Translations under genes and position numbers: made by a program
NCBI GenBank assembly: GCA_018287875.1
Contig: JAGVVL010000002.1
Span: forward strand, 1,550,001 to 1,614,000
Reading direction: 5' to 3'
Length of the DNA: 64,000 nt
Source of the DNA: Nigrospora sphaerica
Lineage: Eukaryota > Ascomycota > Sordariomycetes > Amphisphaeriales > Apiosporaceae
The notes under the pieces: generated by a model
Databases searched by the model: none
Told to the model about the DNA's origin: nothing
Seen by the model: only the letters and a program-made list of their open reading frames with translations
Shown here: positions 44,689 through 57,020 of the stretch, in pieces
Position numbering within the stretch: the stretch's first letter is position 1
Layout of the letters: the number at the start of each line of letters is the position of its first letter

Positions 44689-47487
44689 CGCCATGCCGAC
44701 CGCCACGTCCCAGAGCAAACAGAAGGCCTCGAGGAATATCCACTCCAAGATAGCTGGCAACTGTGGGCTCGCGTGGTCGACACTGGTACCGAGAGATCGG
44801 CGTTCCAGGAACGTCTGCATCATCCGCGTTGGTCGTCTGCAAAACGGGGAAGAAACTGCGGTGGATGCATATGATGGAGGGGCGTGACGGTGCCAGACTG
44901 CGCTTCAACGGGTCTCTGTGGCGCTGGGGAGGGGTGCTGGTTGGACAGTTATGTATGTACGCAAGGAGCCCGTTGCCCTTCACGGCCACCCGGCGGACCC
45001 GGCTAGTCGGGTATTGGTCTCGGGTGGTATAGACCGCGTGGGATGGGATCATGGATCATCCTTCTCTTATCCAGGCTGTACCTCATTCGCCGAATGTAAC
45101 AAGACCCGACCCATTCGCGAACCACCGGGCTGGCGCGGAGCTCTGGACCCCGTCGGTCGGTACTAACGGACGTAAGACTATTTGTAGTCGAAGGTCCACG
45201 AGCGCTTGGTTTCTGGCTTGCATCATCATTGGTTTCGATAGCACATCGCTCGCTGACAGGTCGCGGCGGGGGCCCGGTCTATAAGGATGGAGGGATGATA
45301 CTGGTAGAATGGGTGGACGGGGACGGACCGCCATGGGAACAGTAAGCCACGATGGTAAGCAACTCAGGCGAGCCACTCCATGTCCATTACCAGACGACTT
45401 GCGAGGACGGGTGGCTTGTCCAAACTTCTCTTAGGGCAGGCAAGGCTAGGCACCATCTGGTATCGTCCAACGAACCATAGCCGCGACCCCTAAAGTTGTC
45501 CGGGCCGGGAGGGGGGTTTCCGATAGTCGAAACTCTTCGTCCCCCTCTTCCTCTCCCTCTCCGTGTGTACGCGCGCCTATAGCAAGTCAACTAAATGGCC
45601 AGTGCCCTCTGTACAAACGTAATACGTATTTGGGCAGCATCTGGTCGGGGTCTGAATGGAAGTAATGGGGAATGAGACAGCCCTCCACCGGTGAACGGTT
45701 ATGGATCCTGCCTGCATCACGACGGGGCTGATGCGAGGGACGACGTCGGCCGCGCTACTCGATGTATTGGCAACGCCGTGGGCCGATGGTTGTCATCTCC
45801 GCGCCCTCGGGTCCGTCTTCTCACCGTGTGTGCCTGCGTGTGCCTGCGTGTGCCTGCGTCTTGTTGGCGGTCACCACTAGTGGTCCGGCTGGAAGGCCGG
45901 GTCCTGCCAGGGTCACGCAAGCTGGCAAGGCGAGCGACGCAGACCCGCCCGTATTTTTTTTCCCTCACTTTTGCTCCGAGACAACCCCGTGTCGTGGGCG
46001 TACCTAAATAAGGTTTGAGGAGCATAGGTGTCTTGGAGGAGCATCTGGCTCAGGACCGCATTGGGAAAGGCCGTTGCTAGGCTGCTCCATATTTTCTGCC
46101 CCATGGTCCTTGGTGACGAAAAAGTTGTCACTCTTCGAGAAGCCCGACTCGTGTCAGGATGAACCTTGAAGGCGTGCCTGGTGGCAGCACGGACAGGGCG
46201 CGTGCCTTGCCCTGTCTGGCGTTGGTGTCGCCCCGGGATGCTAGAACTGGCTCTCGCAAGCGAAGCCAGATCCGAGCCGCATCAGCAGAGAAAGACGGTG
46301 ACTATTACAGGCATTGAGTCCGCAGCCTCTGCCGAGCATCGACCAGCCGCGAGCGGGCCAAGCACCGGCCGCCCAGGGGCTGGGCCTGGAAGCCGGCGGC
46401 AATTGCCGGGAAAGGAAAACGAAGACGTTGCGCCTCCACCGTTCGTACGGTCCTTGTACGGTACTTGGCAGAGGCGGGTTGCCAAGTCTGGCAGCTGGGC
46501 AATCTTCGAGAAACCGAGAGACCCCTGCCCCTTCAACCCACAGCCCGTTGGACCCCGCTCCACTCATCGAAGGGAGCAACAGGGGGGAATGCGGAGTCGG
46601 TTATCTTGGGTCGTACTCGTCGGTGTTACTACTCAGTGGTCGGGATAAATCCGTCGTTCGTCTGAAGCACCGAAGAGAGCTGCTGACGGGTCGTACTCAC
46701 ATCGTACATGCTGTTGTCGAACTGTATTTTACCTTCTGCGACGCAAGAGGGGGAACTTCCGGTTTTCTAAGATTGTCGTCCGGCTCCGTTCCACACGCGA
46801 TGCTGCAGTTCACCAAGGACCCCCTCGTCGCACGTGCGGGCGTACATGCGGACCGGCCACGAGCCGACCACCCCCGACAAGGGCCCAAGTCCTGACGCGA
46901 TCGACCTTTTGTTTCCGCCATGTCATGCCCTCCTCGTTCTGCCCTCCCATGGGCTGGCATCGACCGGGGTCCCAGGGCCTACACAAATCGGTCATCTCGC
47001 CCGTAGCCGTCACTACCGGGAGACGTCCGATTGTGCGACTCGCGGCAAGGAGTGGGCGTGTGATCGGCACCACTCAACATAATCTTACCAGGGCTGCTGA
47101 GTCGAGTCTGGCCAGGGGCTGGGAAAAGAGAGGAGGGGGGCAACCTGCCAGGCACTGGAGGGGAGCAGCACGGACATCGTGAGCGCCGCAGAAGGATCGA
47201 ATCGAACGTCAAGGGGCCAGACGAACAAGGGACCATGGGCTGGCTGCTGCCGCATCCGCCACGCGCTGTGCTGGCCTCGATGGGTTGATAGACGGTTACA
47301 CCGCCTCCCATGACCACCGTGGAGTCCAAGGCCTGATTCTTCGCACTCGGGCGCCGGTTTGAGCCCAATGGATTACAGCATTTGCTGCACGGCCGCTCCC
47401 TGCCGTGATGGCCGCATTGGGGGGGTTGTAGAGGTCACGAGTCCTGCCTGTGCTCCCAGTCCGGTCCCAGCTCTCATCCCAGGTCGT

Positions 47488-47533
47488 CCCAGCACAAGCC
47501 GGTCCATCCCAGCGCAAGCTGGGCCATCCCAGT
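47488..47533. repeat. Degenerate 20-bp tandem repeat
   Basis: Units starting cccag at 47488, 47508 and 47528; the first two read cccagcacaagccggtccat and cccagcgcaagctgggccat. Related half-units precede it. Confidence 0.65.
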
Positions 47534-47895
47534 ACCTCCACGCAGTGCCAAATCAGGCTGTTGGTCTGCAGGTGCCACTGCAGCTGTCTGTGTGTTCATA
47601 CCACGCCAGTACCAGATCATCGGAATGCCCAGGCTTGTTCTTCATCCCCACCCATCCCAAACAGGGGACGGACCAAATGAGATGACGGCGCAGATGGTGG
47701 TTTTCGAGCAGGTGAACCTGGGCGCCTCAAGTGCGCGGCCGGCGTCTGTCTTCCCAGTCCACTCCGCACCGTCACAGGCTTCGACGTGTGGTAAGACGAG
47801 CAACAAAGGGAAAAGGTTTCCGAACCGCGTTGCTGCTTCTCTAGCTGTATCCATATCCCCGCTCGCCGGCGTCACGTCTGCATACGGTCGAGGTC

Positions 47896-49166
47896 ATGTC
47901 TCGCATACGCTACCAATCGCTGAACTTTTCCAAGCCAGAGTTTCGGTTGCTGGAGTTGCAACCGGGCGGTGATCTCGATGAACCCATCACCTGTCGGCTC
48001 GTCACCGTCAACCTCAACCATGAGCCCGAGTTCCTGGCACTCTCCTGCCTCTACGCCGACAAGACGGAGACGCAGCGCATCAACATCAATGGCTTCCCCA
48101 TGGCAATCCCGGCGCAGCTCGAGGAGGCTCTGCGCTACGTGCGCGCCGTCTTCTTCCCCACGATGCGCCAGTCACCACCCGCGAGCAACGGGCAGCAACA
48201 GGTCCATTCCCTGAAGGAAAAGAGGGCGCCAAGATGGCTCCTTCAACTCCTGAAGCACGTGAGCTCCATCCTGCCAGACCCGGCTTTGGAGCGGACCACG
48301 CCACTGCGCATCTATGTCGACCTGCTGTGCGTGAACCAGCACGAGGAGAGGGAGACGACGCGGATGCGGCTGGCGCAAGTATTCGGCGCCGCCCGCATGG
48401 TCATTGGCTGGCTTGGGCCCAAAATGGAGCATTCCGACGTGGCCCTTAACGCGCTCAGAGAAATCGACGACGCCATGCCGCGGAACTGGGGCGATCCCGA
48501 GGACCGAGCAGAGCACCCCGAGAACTATGCGCCCAAGCACGTGTGGTAAGTTCAAGGTCCCGAATCGCGGCCGAGCCCCTGGCCCACGGAGGACATGCCG
48601 AGATGGGGCCGCGAGGTGGTTGCTAACGCCATGGTGTCCAGGGCCAAAAAGATCCAGTATATGTGGGAAGACGACGAGGGGCCTGGTGGAAGCTTTTACA
48701 TGCGGGACTATTGGGTGGGATCGTACGACTTCATGTCAAGACCACTATTCCAGCGGCGCTGGATCCTTGAGGAAATCGTGAGTACCGCCCCTTCCCTTCG
48801 TCCCTCCCCGTACTGCCGAGGGCGTCGCGGGTCGAACGAGTGAGCTGACAGGGGGTCGCGCAGGCGTTGGCGCGATACCCAACCTTCATGATCGGCGACA
48901 GCATCGTGTCGTGGCTCCAGGTGCTGCGGCTCAACAAGATGCTCGAGGAGTTCAAGAACAACGAGTCGAACGTGTGCCCGCCCTACGCCCGGGCGGCCAT
49001 CTACGACGACCTGCCGCTGGGCACAGTGCACGAGCTGCTCGACGAGTTTGACCGGCGCACTCGCGAGGAGCGGAGGAATCGCCGCGGCGACGAATCGAGC
49101 GAGAGCAGCTCGCACTACGGCTCCAGCCTGTATAAGTCGCCCATGACGCAGCAGTCGTCCCGGTAG
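47896..49166 (+). CDS. HET-domain protein (heterokaryon incompatibility type)
   Basis: Exons 47896-48545, 48642-48777 and 48864-49166 encode 362 residues. The introns have donors GTAAGT and GTGAGT, a clear GCTAAC branch in the first, and YAG acceptors. HET-domain blocks appear in order: CRLVTVNLNHEPEFLALSC, an internal ING-type beta turn and LEEALRYVR, then IYVDLLCVNQHEERETTRMRLAQVFGAARMVIGWLGP, and RPLFQRRWILEEI followed by FMIGD. HET domains trigger cell death when genetically unlike hyphae fuse, and some act in immunity-like signalling. This copy lacks the usual LSYxWG motif (it reads LSCLYAD) and has no NACHT, ankyrin or WD repeats, so it is the short stand-alone type. The C-terminus is charged and Ser-rich. 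Confidence 0.88.
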
Positions 49167-50883
49167 GGGGCGATACGAGAACGGGGGAAAAGAGGTGCGA
49201 AGTGAAAGCGGGTGTGGAAGAGAGGGGAAAGCGGATGTGGAAGAGAGAGGGAGAAGGGAACCTTAAGCGAGAGAGCCCCTCGAGTGCAACCGTCGACGGA
49301 CCCGAGGCTATGGGAAGGTGGGGCCGGACCAAATCGGGCGCCGATGCAATCATGGCGGGCTGACCAAACGGAACCTGGAACCAAAAAGGAGAAGCCGCAT
49401 TCGGGAGCTGGTACGGGCACGGGGCACACTCGCATACACGCATACGGGGGAAGCACAAGTACTGGGTCTGGGTGGTTCGGCTGCATCATTCTCCTTCATC
49501 CCCTTCTTCGCCGGGGCGGGGCCCCTTGCCCAGTAGACGGCGGGCTTTTTGTTTCCCCCCCCCCTCTTCTTTTTTTTCTTGTTTTCGATTATACCCAGGC
49601 CGTGACGCCGGTCGGCCGGCGGCAACGCCAAGGCTCTTCTCTTCTTCTGCTTCGGACTCATCGACGAAGAGGCGGGGGCGGACAGGCGTACAGGTAGACA
49701 GGGAGGGGGGCTTGTTTGTCTTGCATGGTTGGAGTTATCAGACCCCCGGACGGAAACCATTTTTCGTGTACCTTCGACACGCCGTGTTCTTGCAATGTGA
49801 GGGTTACAAATAAATCACCCGGCGGGCTGGAAATGATACGCATTCGTAGGCGCCCCATCTGCGGAACGTGCAACATCACCCCCTGGGTGCAGAGTACGGT
49901 AGGAAGGCGGCCACAGCTTCCATCGGCCTGGCGCATGGGGACTGTACCGTGGGCGGTAACGCCCAGGTCGCCCATTCCGTACATCTGTGAAGAAACTGAC
50001 CACATCGAGGACCTAAACCACCACTGCCAACCCGATGATGTGACTGATACCATGCGCTCCAGATGCTTGCACCGCCAGCATTGCGAGGGGAGCGGAAGAA
50101 GGACGTCTACTGCACTCTTCCGCTAGGAAAGACGTCCTCTAGTCCAGGTTCTTTGCACTCCTCTTGAGCCGTCGATACTGCCCGCTTTCTACGACCAATG
50201 ACCCTCCATGAAATATGATGTCAATACTTGCGGGTTTCCCACGCATTGCCGGGAACACACACCAGCTAACACTCCAGACAGCTGCGAGGAGAGAAACCGA
50301 CTGCAGAAAGCCTGGGATCGGATACCTCAGAGGAAGTGAGACGTCCCGCGACTTGTCCAAATGGCACCCGCACACTCTTCACAACGATGCGGTTAAGGGG
50401 CCGGAGAACAGGAACCAAGGTGTCAGACTGGGACGGCGGACAGGAATGTGGGTGAGAAAAAATCTGGAAATGGGGGCATCCGTTGGCATACCGAGGGGCG
50501 AGACACCCACATACGTACGTGCCCTCCCCACCAGGTTGCTCGGCACGGCTTCGGCGAGAACATCTATTAAGTTACTAGGAGTTCTGATAGGTGTATAGGT
50601 GTAGCTAGTAAAGAGGAAAAGCAGGAAATAGACAAAAACAAAAAGAGGGTATCATAGCGTTGTGCAACCGCTTGTACACGTCGCCGGAAGATTGTGGGAT
50701 TCGGGTGTGCCGTCAACGGGGGAGGTAGGCAAACAGCCGTAGATCGAGAGGCTGGGAAGCATGTTGACATTAGCCATGGGCAAGCTGGAGGCCGATTTTA
50801 ATTTTCGCCGCTTTTCCGCCCGCGGGGGGGATTTCTTATCCCATATCGCCACTGCTCAACTCCTTTCGCTTTTTGTCTCCTCC
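49167..50883. other. Convergent 3' intergenic region
   Basis: This is 1.7 kb between the stops of the HET gene and the apple-like membrane protein gene. A Cys-containing frame at 49725-50126 (+) has mixed codon bias and an equally long frame opposite it, so I do not call it. Confidence 0.45.
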
Positions 50884-51914
50884 CTATTGAAGGAGGATGG
50901 CAAAGGACCAGTCGAGGGCAACGTCGCGGGGTTTGACGAGCTTGCTCTTCATCCAGCACTGGTGCTCGTAGCCGACGTCGCCGTCCTGGTAGCCCCAGCC
51001 GGCGCCCACGCAGCCGTAGGTGCCGGCACAGTTGGTCATGCAGTCGAGCATGGACTGCGTCGGCACATGCGTCAGCTCAACGCCGCCGTCGCCGCTGTAG
51101 TCGACGCCGCAGATGCGCTGGAACCGCTTGTCCGACCCCGGCACCTGGTACGTCGTGCCGTTGGCCGCCGGGCAGTCGAGCTTGCCCGCCGTTCCGGCCG
51201 GGGGGGACACCGCCGGCGTCGTTGTCGTCGGCGAGGAACCGGACTCGGTGGGGGTCGCCGATGGGGTTGCCCCGTCCGCAGAAGTGGGTACACCCGGGGA
51301 CGTGGTGGATGGGGAGGAGGAACTGCGGGGAGGGGAACAGGCATGTTAGTGAACAAGATCTCCGACGATCCCGGTGGCCCCCCGACCGTCCGGAAACGGC
51401 TCGGGTGGCACAAAACGCACCTCGATGCGGGGTCGGCCGACGTCGCCGAGGCAGTCGAATGCCTCGTCACGCCCACGCCCACGCCAACGCCGATCACGAC
51501 GAGGATCAACAGGACCAGTAAGCCCACCAGCAACCAGAAGCGTGACTTCTTCAGTCCGCACAAACTCCGTCTCTTGGCGGGGGGGTTTCTACCCTCGGGC
51601 GGGTTGGCAAAGCGCCCCTCAGGAGCCCCCTCCTCGGGGATCTCGGGGGGCTCGGGACTGGCTGGCGGCGTCGGGTCACGCAGCCACGAGGCCGGGCCGA
51701 GGGCGCGGGAGATGCGCTTCGCCTTGGGCGCGAAGTAGGCATCCGAGGCAATCTTCAACTCGTTGAAGTCGCGCTTGGCAAAGAAGTCGAAGCCGCGGAA
51801 TTCGAACGAGGGCCTTTTCCCCTCGACCGGTCCCTGGGTCTGCATCGCCAGCGGCCGGGGTTTCATCGCGTTCAATCGGCCCTCTGGGGAGCCCGCATGT
51901 TCCGTCTTCTCCAT
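50884..51914 (-). CDS. Single-pass membrane protein with Cys-rich apple-like ectodomain
   Basis: Exons 51421-51914 and 50884-51322 (donor GTGCGT, acceptor CGCAG, phase 2) encode 310 residues. The ATG at 51914 is the first in frame; codons further up offer only TTG. Residues 1-125 are a Pro-rich cytoplasmic tail ending with positive charges (KRRS, KKSR). One transmembrane helix follows (about 126-149), then a Ser/Thr/Pro mucin-like stalk, then a domain with six or more Cys: LDCPAANGTTYQVPG, FQRICGVDYSG, MLDCMTNCAGTYGCVGAGW and HQCWMKS. That pattern resembles PAN/apple-like carbohydrate- or protein-binding domains common in ascomycete surface proteins. The positive-inside rule puts the Cys domain outside the cell. 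Function is unknown; a surface sensor or adhesion role is inference. Confidence 0.87.
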
Positions 51915-53533
51915 GAGCCTCTCATGCCTCCGTGGTCCTGAACGAGTGGACGGCGGCGCGATTGCACACCAATATTTGCTGCAAAGAGCGACAGAGTTGG
52001 TGATGAAGAGCAACAGAGAGCACAGGGCCTCGGAGGGACGGGGGAGCAGAGTTCGTGCGTCCGCATGCTGCTGTGGTGTCAGGTCCTCGCTTCCAGATCC
52101 TGGTCAGCAACCCTGGTCGCAATCTCGCGAAATCGGGGTCGTTCGTCCACTTGCCCACTTAGGGCGTTCTTTTCAGGTACACCAGCGGAACCCTGCTCCA
52201 TAACGGTCTCTGCTAAGACCTAGATTACGAGATCGGCAGGCTCAGGCCCATCAACTATCTCGCAGCGCGCCGGGCGGATTCCAAGGTTTCGATTCGTTTG
52301 TTGGTAGATGCATATTATATTGCACGCCTATTACACCTTTCCGCATGGCGCCGTGGTGGCATCAACCCGTGTCCTTCCACCCGCTTCCGCCTTAGGGTGG
52401 ACACGGCCATGCGAGATTCAGTAAACGAAACAGGAGATAGTTACCCAAACAAGAGGTCGACCGTTGTTGCATCTGCAAAGCACGGGCGTCCGGTACCACC
52501 TAAGGATCCAACAAAAGTGCGGAGACGAGCCCAGGCGCTCTGGGCAAAATTACCGAGTCTGTCAACCCAAACCCGTCTTTGCAGAGCCTGTTGAACAGTA
52601 GACAGTTGAGGTTGCTTTCGTCATAGGGCTGCGGGCAAAATGCTCGTGCCTACGACCAGCGTGGCTGGAGGTTCGCTGGTTGGTACCAGGATTGTGCAGG
52701 CGAACTGCGTCGCCAAAAGGAGGCTCGTGATATAGGATGGATGTGTTTGCTTCGGAGACGACTTGACGTTGGTGGCCCGTTTTTTGCGCCCTGTTCGTCC
52801 GTGGAAACACAAGCCGGACCGTCGCCGTGTTTGGTCCGATCCCACCCGAAGGGCGTATCGATGACACGATTGTCCAGTTTTCGGTGCAGCCAGAGTCGAG
52901 TCGAGCCCCGTAAAAACCGTACCACAACCTGGCTACCGTGCCGAGAGAAAACGTGGAGCCCCTCAACCGCAGCAAGGCCTGAGACGCCTGGACTTCTGTC
53001 GTAGTGCCGCTTGATGGCCCTCATCCAAGCAGTTCAACGACTGCAGGACTTATAACGTCCAATTCGCATACGTAACCCCCCACGTCCAAGCACGAATCGT
53101 CGACGTTGCTGTGGCTCTGGTGGCCAGGGACCGGGCTCATCTGAACGGGCCCATGTCGCCTCGTGAGTTCCTGAGCTTGCTAGGGTTCCGCACAATCCCT
53201 CCCCCCGGTCGAAGAGCAGTGGAGCCATGTCAGCATCGCATTCCAGCGCGTCCACCGCATCTGCACGCAAGAGCAGTCCACCATAAGCTTTGAATGTAAT
53301 CGGGGTTGTCCGACGTGTGCAGTTGCGTTGGGTGGCTGGGTTGGATATGTTGGCCTCGTATGACCTTGCCTGGGCGGGCCGTTACCTCTTTGCAAAACTG
53401 ACGCTCTGGCGGAAAGGTGGCCCAGGGGATCGGTGATTTGTAGAAAGAGGGGGCGCTCCCTCATCCGGTTTGTATGGGAACCCCATTGCCCGGGTGGGGG
53501 TTGAGCGCTGTGGGTTTCGCCCGGTGGTAAGAT
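51915..53533. other. Intergenic region, no supported gene
   Basis: This 1.6 kb is upstream of the apple-like membrane protein gene and downstream of the 87-residue CxxC gene, both on the minus strand. Only short frames without features are seen. Confidence 0.5.
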
Positions 53534-53797
53534 TCAAGAGGTTCGTTGCTTTTTGGCCTTGCGCCTGTCGTCGTGTTCACGCTCCTGGCCGACGTCCCCA
53601 ACCCCTTCATCCTCGGCAGCACAGGGGTCGCACTCCTGGTCGAACGGGTGCTGGTCGATGAAGGTGCCCCTATGGCACTGCCCAAAGATGCCAATGTTCT
53701 TGGCCTCTAGGCAAGGCAATTCCTGCGTCAACTCGCTCCATGTGAAGTACCCTTCGCACCTTGGGCACGAGCCGACAAATACGACTAGGCGACACAT
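53534..53797 (-). CDS. Small CxxC protein, putative zinc binder
   Basis: A single exon of 87 residues starting MCRLVVFVGSCPRC. Cys residues occur at 2, 11, 14, 29, 41, 56 and 59, including two CxxC pairs (CPRC and CDPC) that could bind one zinc ion. Between them is a block ELPCLEAKNIGIFGQC and FIDQHPFDQEC. The C-terminus is acidic, then Lys/Arg-rich. I recall very similar short proteins starting MC[RK] in other ascomycetes, which supports the ATG at 53797 over the in-frame upstream codons. There is no signal peptide or TM helix, so it is probably cytosolic or nuclear. Function is unknown. Because of its size it could easily be missed. Confidence 0.72.
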   Translation of the reverse strand: MCRLVVFVGSCPRCEGYFTWSELTQELPCLEAKNIGIFGQCHRGTFIDQHPFDQECDPCAAEDEGVGDVGQEREHDDRRKAKKQRTS

Positions 53798-54994
53798 AGC
53801 TGGCGGTCCTCGGTGCTGTCGCGAGGCGGCAGTGGCAAGTCCAGTGGTACGTGATAGGAACTGCGTGGCGATTGCCCCGACAAGTGATGCGTCTCGCACC
53901 GCAAAAGCTGCGGGGAAGCTGTGCCGAAAAGAACGGAATCTTGCCAGGTCGACGGCCTGCCTTCCAATTGTCTGGGGGAAATTTTAAAGGGGGGGATGCT
54001 CGCCGGGAACGTCGATGGCGCTTTGGCAGAGAGGCGGGGCTGTTGGGCAAATTGGCAGAGCTAGTGGGCAAGCACAAGCACCAGAGGCGTGTAAGCCGAC
54101 CCGACAGGTGAAGGTCTCCTAATTGGGAAGCTTGGGGAGCAGGAATTTCGTTGCGGCCAGTGTGGATGCCACAATGACAGCGGGCTCGAATCGTCAGTCA
54201 AGCTATCGTTGGCGCCGCGCCGCGCCGCGTCGTCGTCCGTCAGATGGAGAGTGCTGTGCGGAGTGGGTGCACGGCGTGCCGCGGTCGTAATACGCTTTCA
54301 GGTCGATCCGGGCAGAGCAGCCAATCTGGCGATGGGTGGGAGAGCGGCAAGGGATGAGGGCGGCGGGCAGTCCCGCTACCACATGCTGGCTGGGAATCGA
54401 GCAGGGCGACGACGAACACGGGAGGGAGGAAGAGAGAAAGGAAAGAATTGTATAGAGGCCGTAGCTGTGGACATGTGTCAGCGACGGGCGTCGGACATGG
54501 ATGGGTTAAAGTGAGAGAGAGTGCACGGGTGGGGGATGCCTGGGCATCATGAGCCATATGCATGAAATGGGCGTCTTCCGTATTAGCGGGCAGCACGTGG
54601 ATCTGGGCCCTACCGGTACCTTCGCACTCCGCCGGCCTCCTCGCATACACACCCGAGTGCTTCTTCCCATTTTACCTTGGAACGTGAGGTCTTGGTACAT
54701 ACTCCAATTCCGGATTTTTTAGGTACTGTACATAGAGGCTCGTCTCTCCGACCGTCTACCGCAACGGCTTTTAGGTACTTCTTCCTCGTGCCTGCCCTGG
54801 GCCGTCATTGGCCTGGCAGCGGCGCCGCGGCCGATGCGATGCTCCCGAGGTGCCGTTTTAGATAGACACCACACGACTTTATCCGCCTCTCTTCCATCCC
54901 ATCCCATCGCGTCCCCCATACCACTTATCGGCAATGAATCACCAGCCGCCGCCGGATGCCGATAGACACACTCACTCGCACTCTCCCTCACGTA

Positions 54995-55033
54995 CGCACA
55001 CACGCACACATACACACACACACACGCACGCAC
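54995..55033. repeat. CA-rich microsatellite
   Basis: An interrupted run of CA dinucleotides (cgcacacacgcacaca, then tacacacaca). Confidence 0.8.
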
Positions 55034-55244
55034 TTGCCTCCCCCCTCGATAACCGATTCGTACCGTCACCCCGGCCGTCCTGATCTGCAAGGAAGAGTGG
55101 GAAACCCGCGGCAAAGACGCTCCGCCAAGCCGTCGCGGTTGTACGGCCGTGGTGTCGATCGTAGCCTGTATTGGTGTGCTTTTGCAGGGTGGGAAGAGGC
55201 GGGCAGCATGGGGAGTGAGAGAGCCGTATGATGCGCTGCTACCG

Positions 55245-55266
55245 CTGCTGCTGCTGCTGCTGCTGC
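55245..55266. repeat. (CTG)7 trinucleotide repeat
   Basis: Seven consecutive CTG units between acccg-like and attgctt flanks. It is not inside a supported gene. Confidence 0.8.
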
Positions 55267-57020
55267 TATTGCTTACTTCATCCCCCATGCCCAGGTAGGA
55301 AGGTACCCTTACATCGTACCCCCAACGTTAGTGGTCCGTCTTTTATCTGGCACGCATGGAAGTGAACAAGAGAGAGAGGAGAAAAAAGAGGCCCAGGTAG
55401 CTTTGCAGATGCAGACGCGGTAAGACGGCGGGTGCGTAAACGGTCGGCTTGTTTAACTGGCTGCTCGAACCAAAAGGTCAAGCCCGCACAGAAGGACGTT
55501 GCGGCATGCATCGCATACGCCCGCTATCATCGGTCCATCCAATTCCGGTATTGGATAAACGTCCCGTATTAGCGAGTGCCGCCGGGCTAGCAATGGATCC
55601 GACTCTAGACTAGCCTAGCCTGCCAGTCTGCATCCCGAATTCTCTCCTCCATCCCGTCCACGCCGCTACATGGTTCAGGGCTCCAATCCGTTACCCGCCC
55701 TTGCTTGGGACTATTGGTCGGAGGTCTGTAGGTGAGGCTACCACCGAACCTTATACTTGTCCAACTGTCTGACATATCCCGCCGTCGAGGGTTTGCCTCA
55801 ACGCCTCGACCCTTGAGTTTGCTTGCGCTTTCGTCTTCAACCCCAATGCCCAATCGGCCAGCGCGAGGTCCACCATCGCCACCTAAGAGGTATGCAATCT
55901 GGAAGTCTTGTGGGCGTGCGCGGGTTTGCTTCGGTTGCCCCCTCCCACAAGCGGCGGCTCGACGGATGGCCTCACTTCCGCGATGAGACCTCATGCCACG
56001 GCGAGCGGACAAGGCCACAAGAGCACACGTAACTATCTACCTCACAGATACATCAAGTAGTTCCTTCCATACAGGGCTACTGACCACCTGGTTCACCTTG
56101 CCGCAAGCAAACGCCGTGCGCCCCACCCTCCGCCGATGCCATGTAGCGTCCCGGTCTCTCTTCCCCTCCTCCTCGCCCCCCCTCTCTTTTCTGCTACCCC
56201 TCAGGGTTCTCCCTATCCCTTCCTCCCTCGCCTTCTTCCCGAAGCGTGAGGGTTCCCCGACGGATACGGGATCACGAGCCGTCATGGCGTCGTCGCTGCC
56301 CGTCCGTTTGCCCCCGTAGGATTAACCCGTCGAGGCCCAGTTCCCGCCAGACCAATCGGATACGGCTTGGGTGAGTCGCCTGTGGCGTCTATTGTCCTTC
56401 ACGACGACCCGCGCCAGCGAAGCAGGTTTTCTTACCCCCCTTCCTCACCAATAGCCAAGCGAGTCTTGGCTTTTTGAAAAGTACCGGCCGCGGGCACCAC
56501 GGGGTGCAACGGCCGCTGCGTGCGTTTCCCCACACGACGGATACGTAGACACACAGCATATAGCTGCATGGGGTCATGTCACAAGGAATCCTACGCCGAC
56601 GTGCGTTGCCCTTGTCGGTCCTGTTTCCTGCCGTCTCGCCCAGATCTTGTTGTTTCCCGCTTCATAGGATTTGCACGACGGAAACACAATCACGAAACCA
56701 TGCCGTTCGCTGCTTAGATATTATGTAGGATGTATCGTGTATCTATGTAATTTTTTCAAGCATCCAAATTCTGTGCCGGGTCGTCGAGGTTACAGTGACC
56801 GGTATCATGGCCAGTACCTCCTGTGTCCAACGAGGGGAACCCCAATCGCCTTTACCACGCCGTCAAAAGTCGCTATGCAACATGCAACATACCACGCGGA
56901 GCCCCCCGCAGCCCTATCGGCAGTATCCAAGATCCGTCTCCAAACGCCGAAACTATGCCACACCCAAGGAGCGCCTTGTGACCCCCTTTTCCCCCCTCGG
57001 TCTAGACGAGGTTGCACTCA

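Larger units (their letters stand above)
44590..47895. other. Divergent intergenic region with short repeats
   Basis: This is 3.3 kb between the terpene cyclase (-) and HET (+) genes. It holds three units of gtgtgcctgc (45828-45857) and a degenerate 20-bp repeat starting cccagcrcaagc (47488-47533). Apart from the possible upstream extension of the cyclase (to 44823), no coding region is supported. Confidence 0.45.
53798..57020. other. Long intergenic region with microsatellites
   Basis: This 3.2 kb lies between two minus-strand genes. It contains a CA-rich tract (54995-55033) and a (CTG)7 tract (about 55245-55266). Frames around 54719-55288 owe their length to these repeats. No gene is supported. 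Confidence 0.45.

Noticed and set aside
49725..50126. Cys-containing 133-residue plus-strand frame downstream of the HET gene
   Set aside because: Mixed codon bias, no signal peptide or known Cys spacing, and a similar-length frame on the opposite strand.
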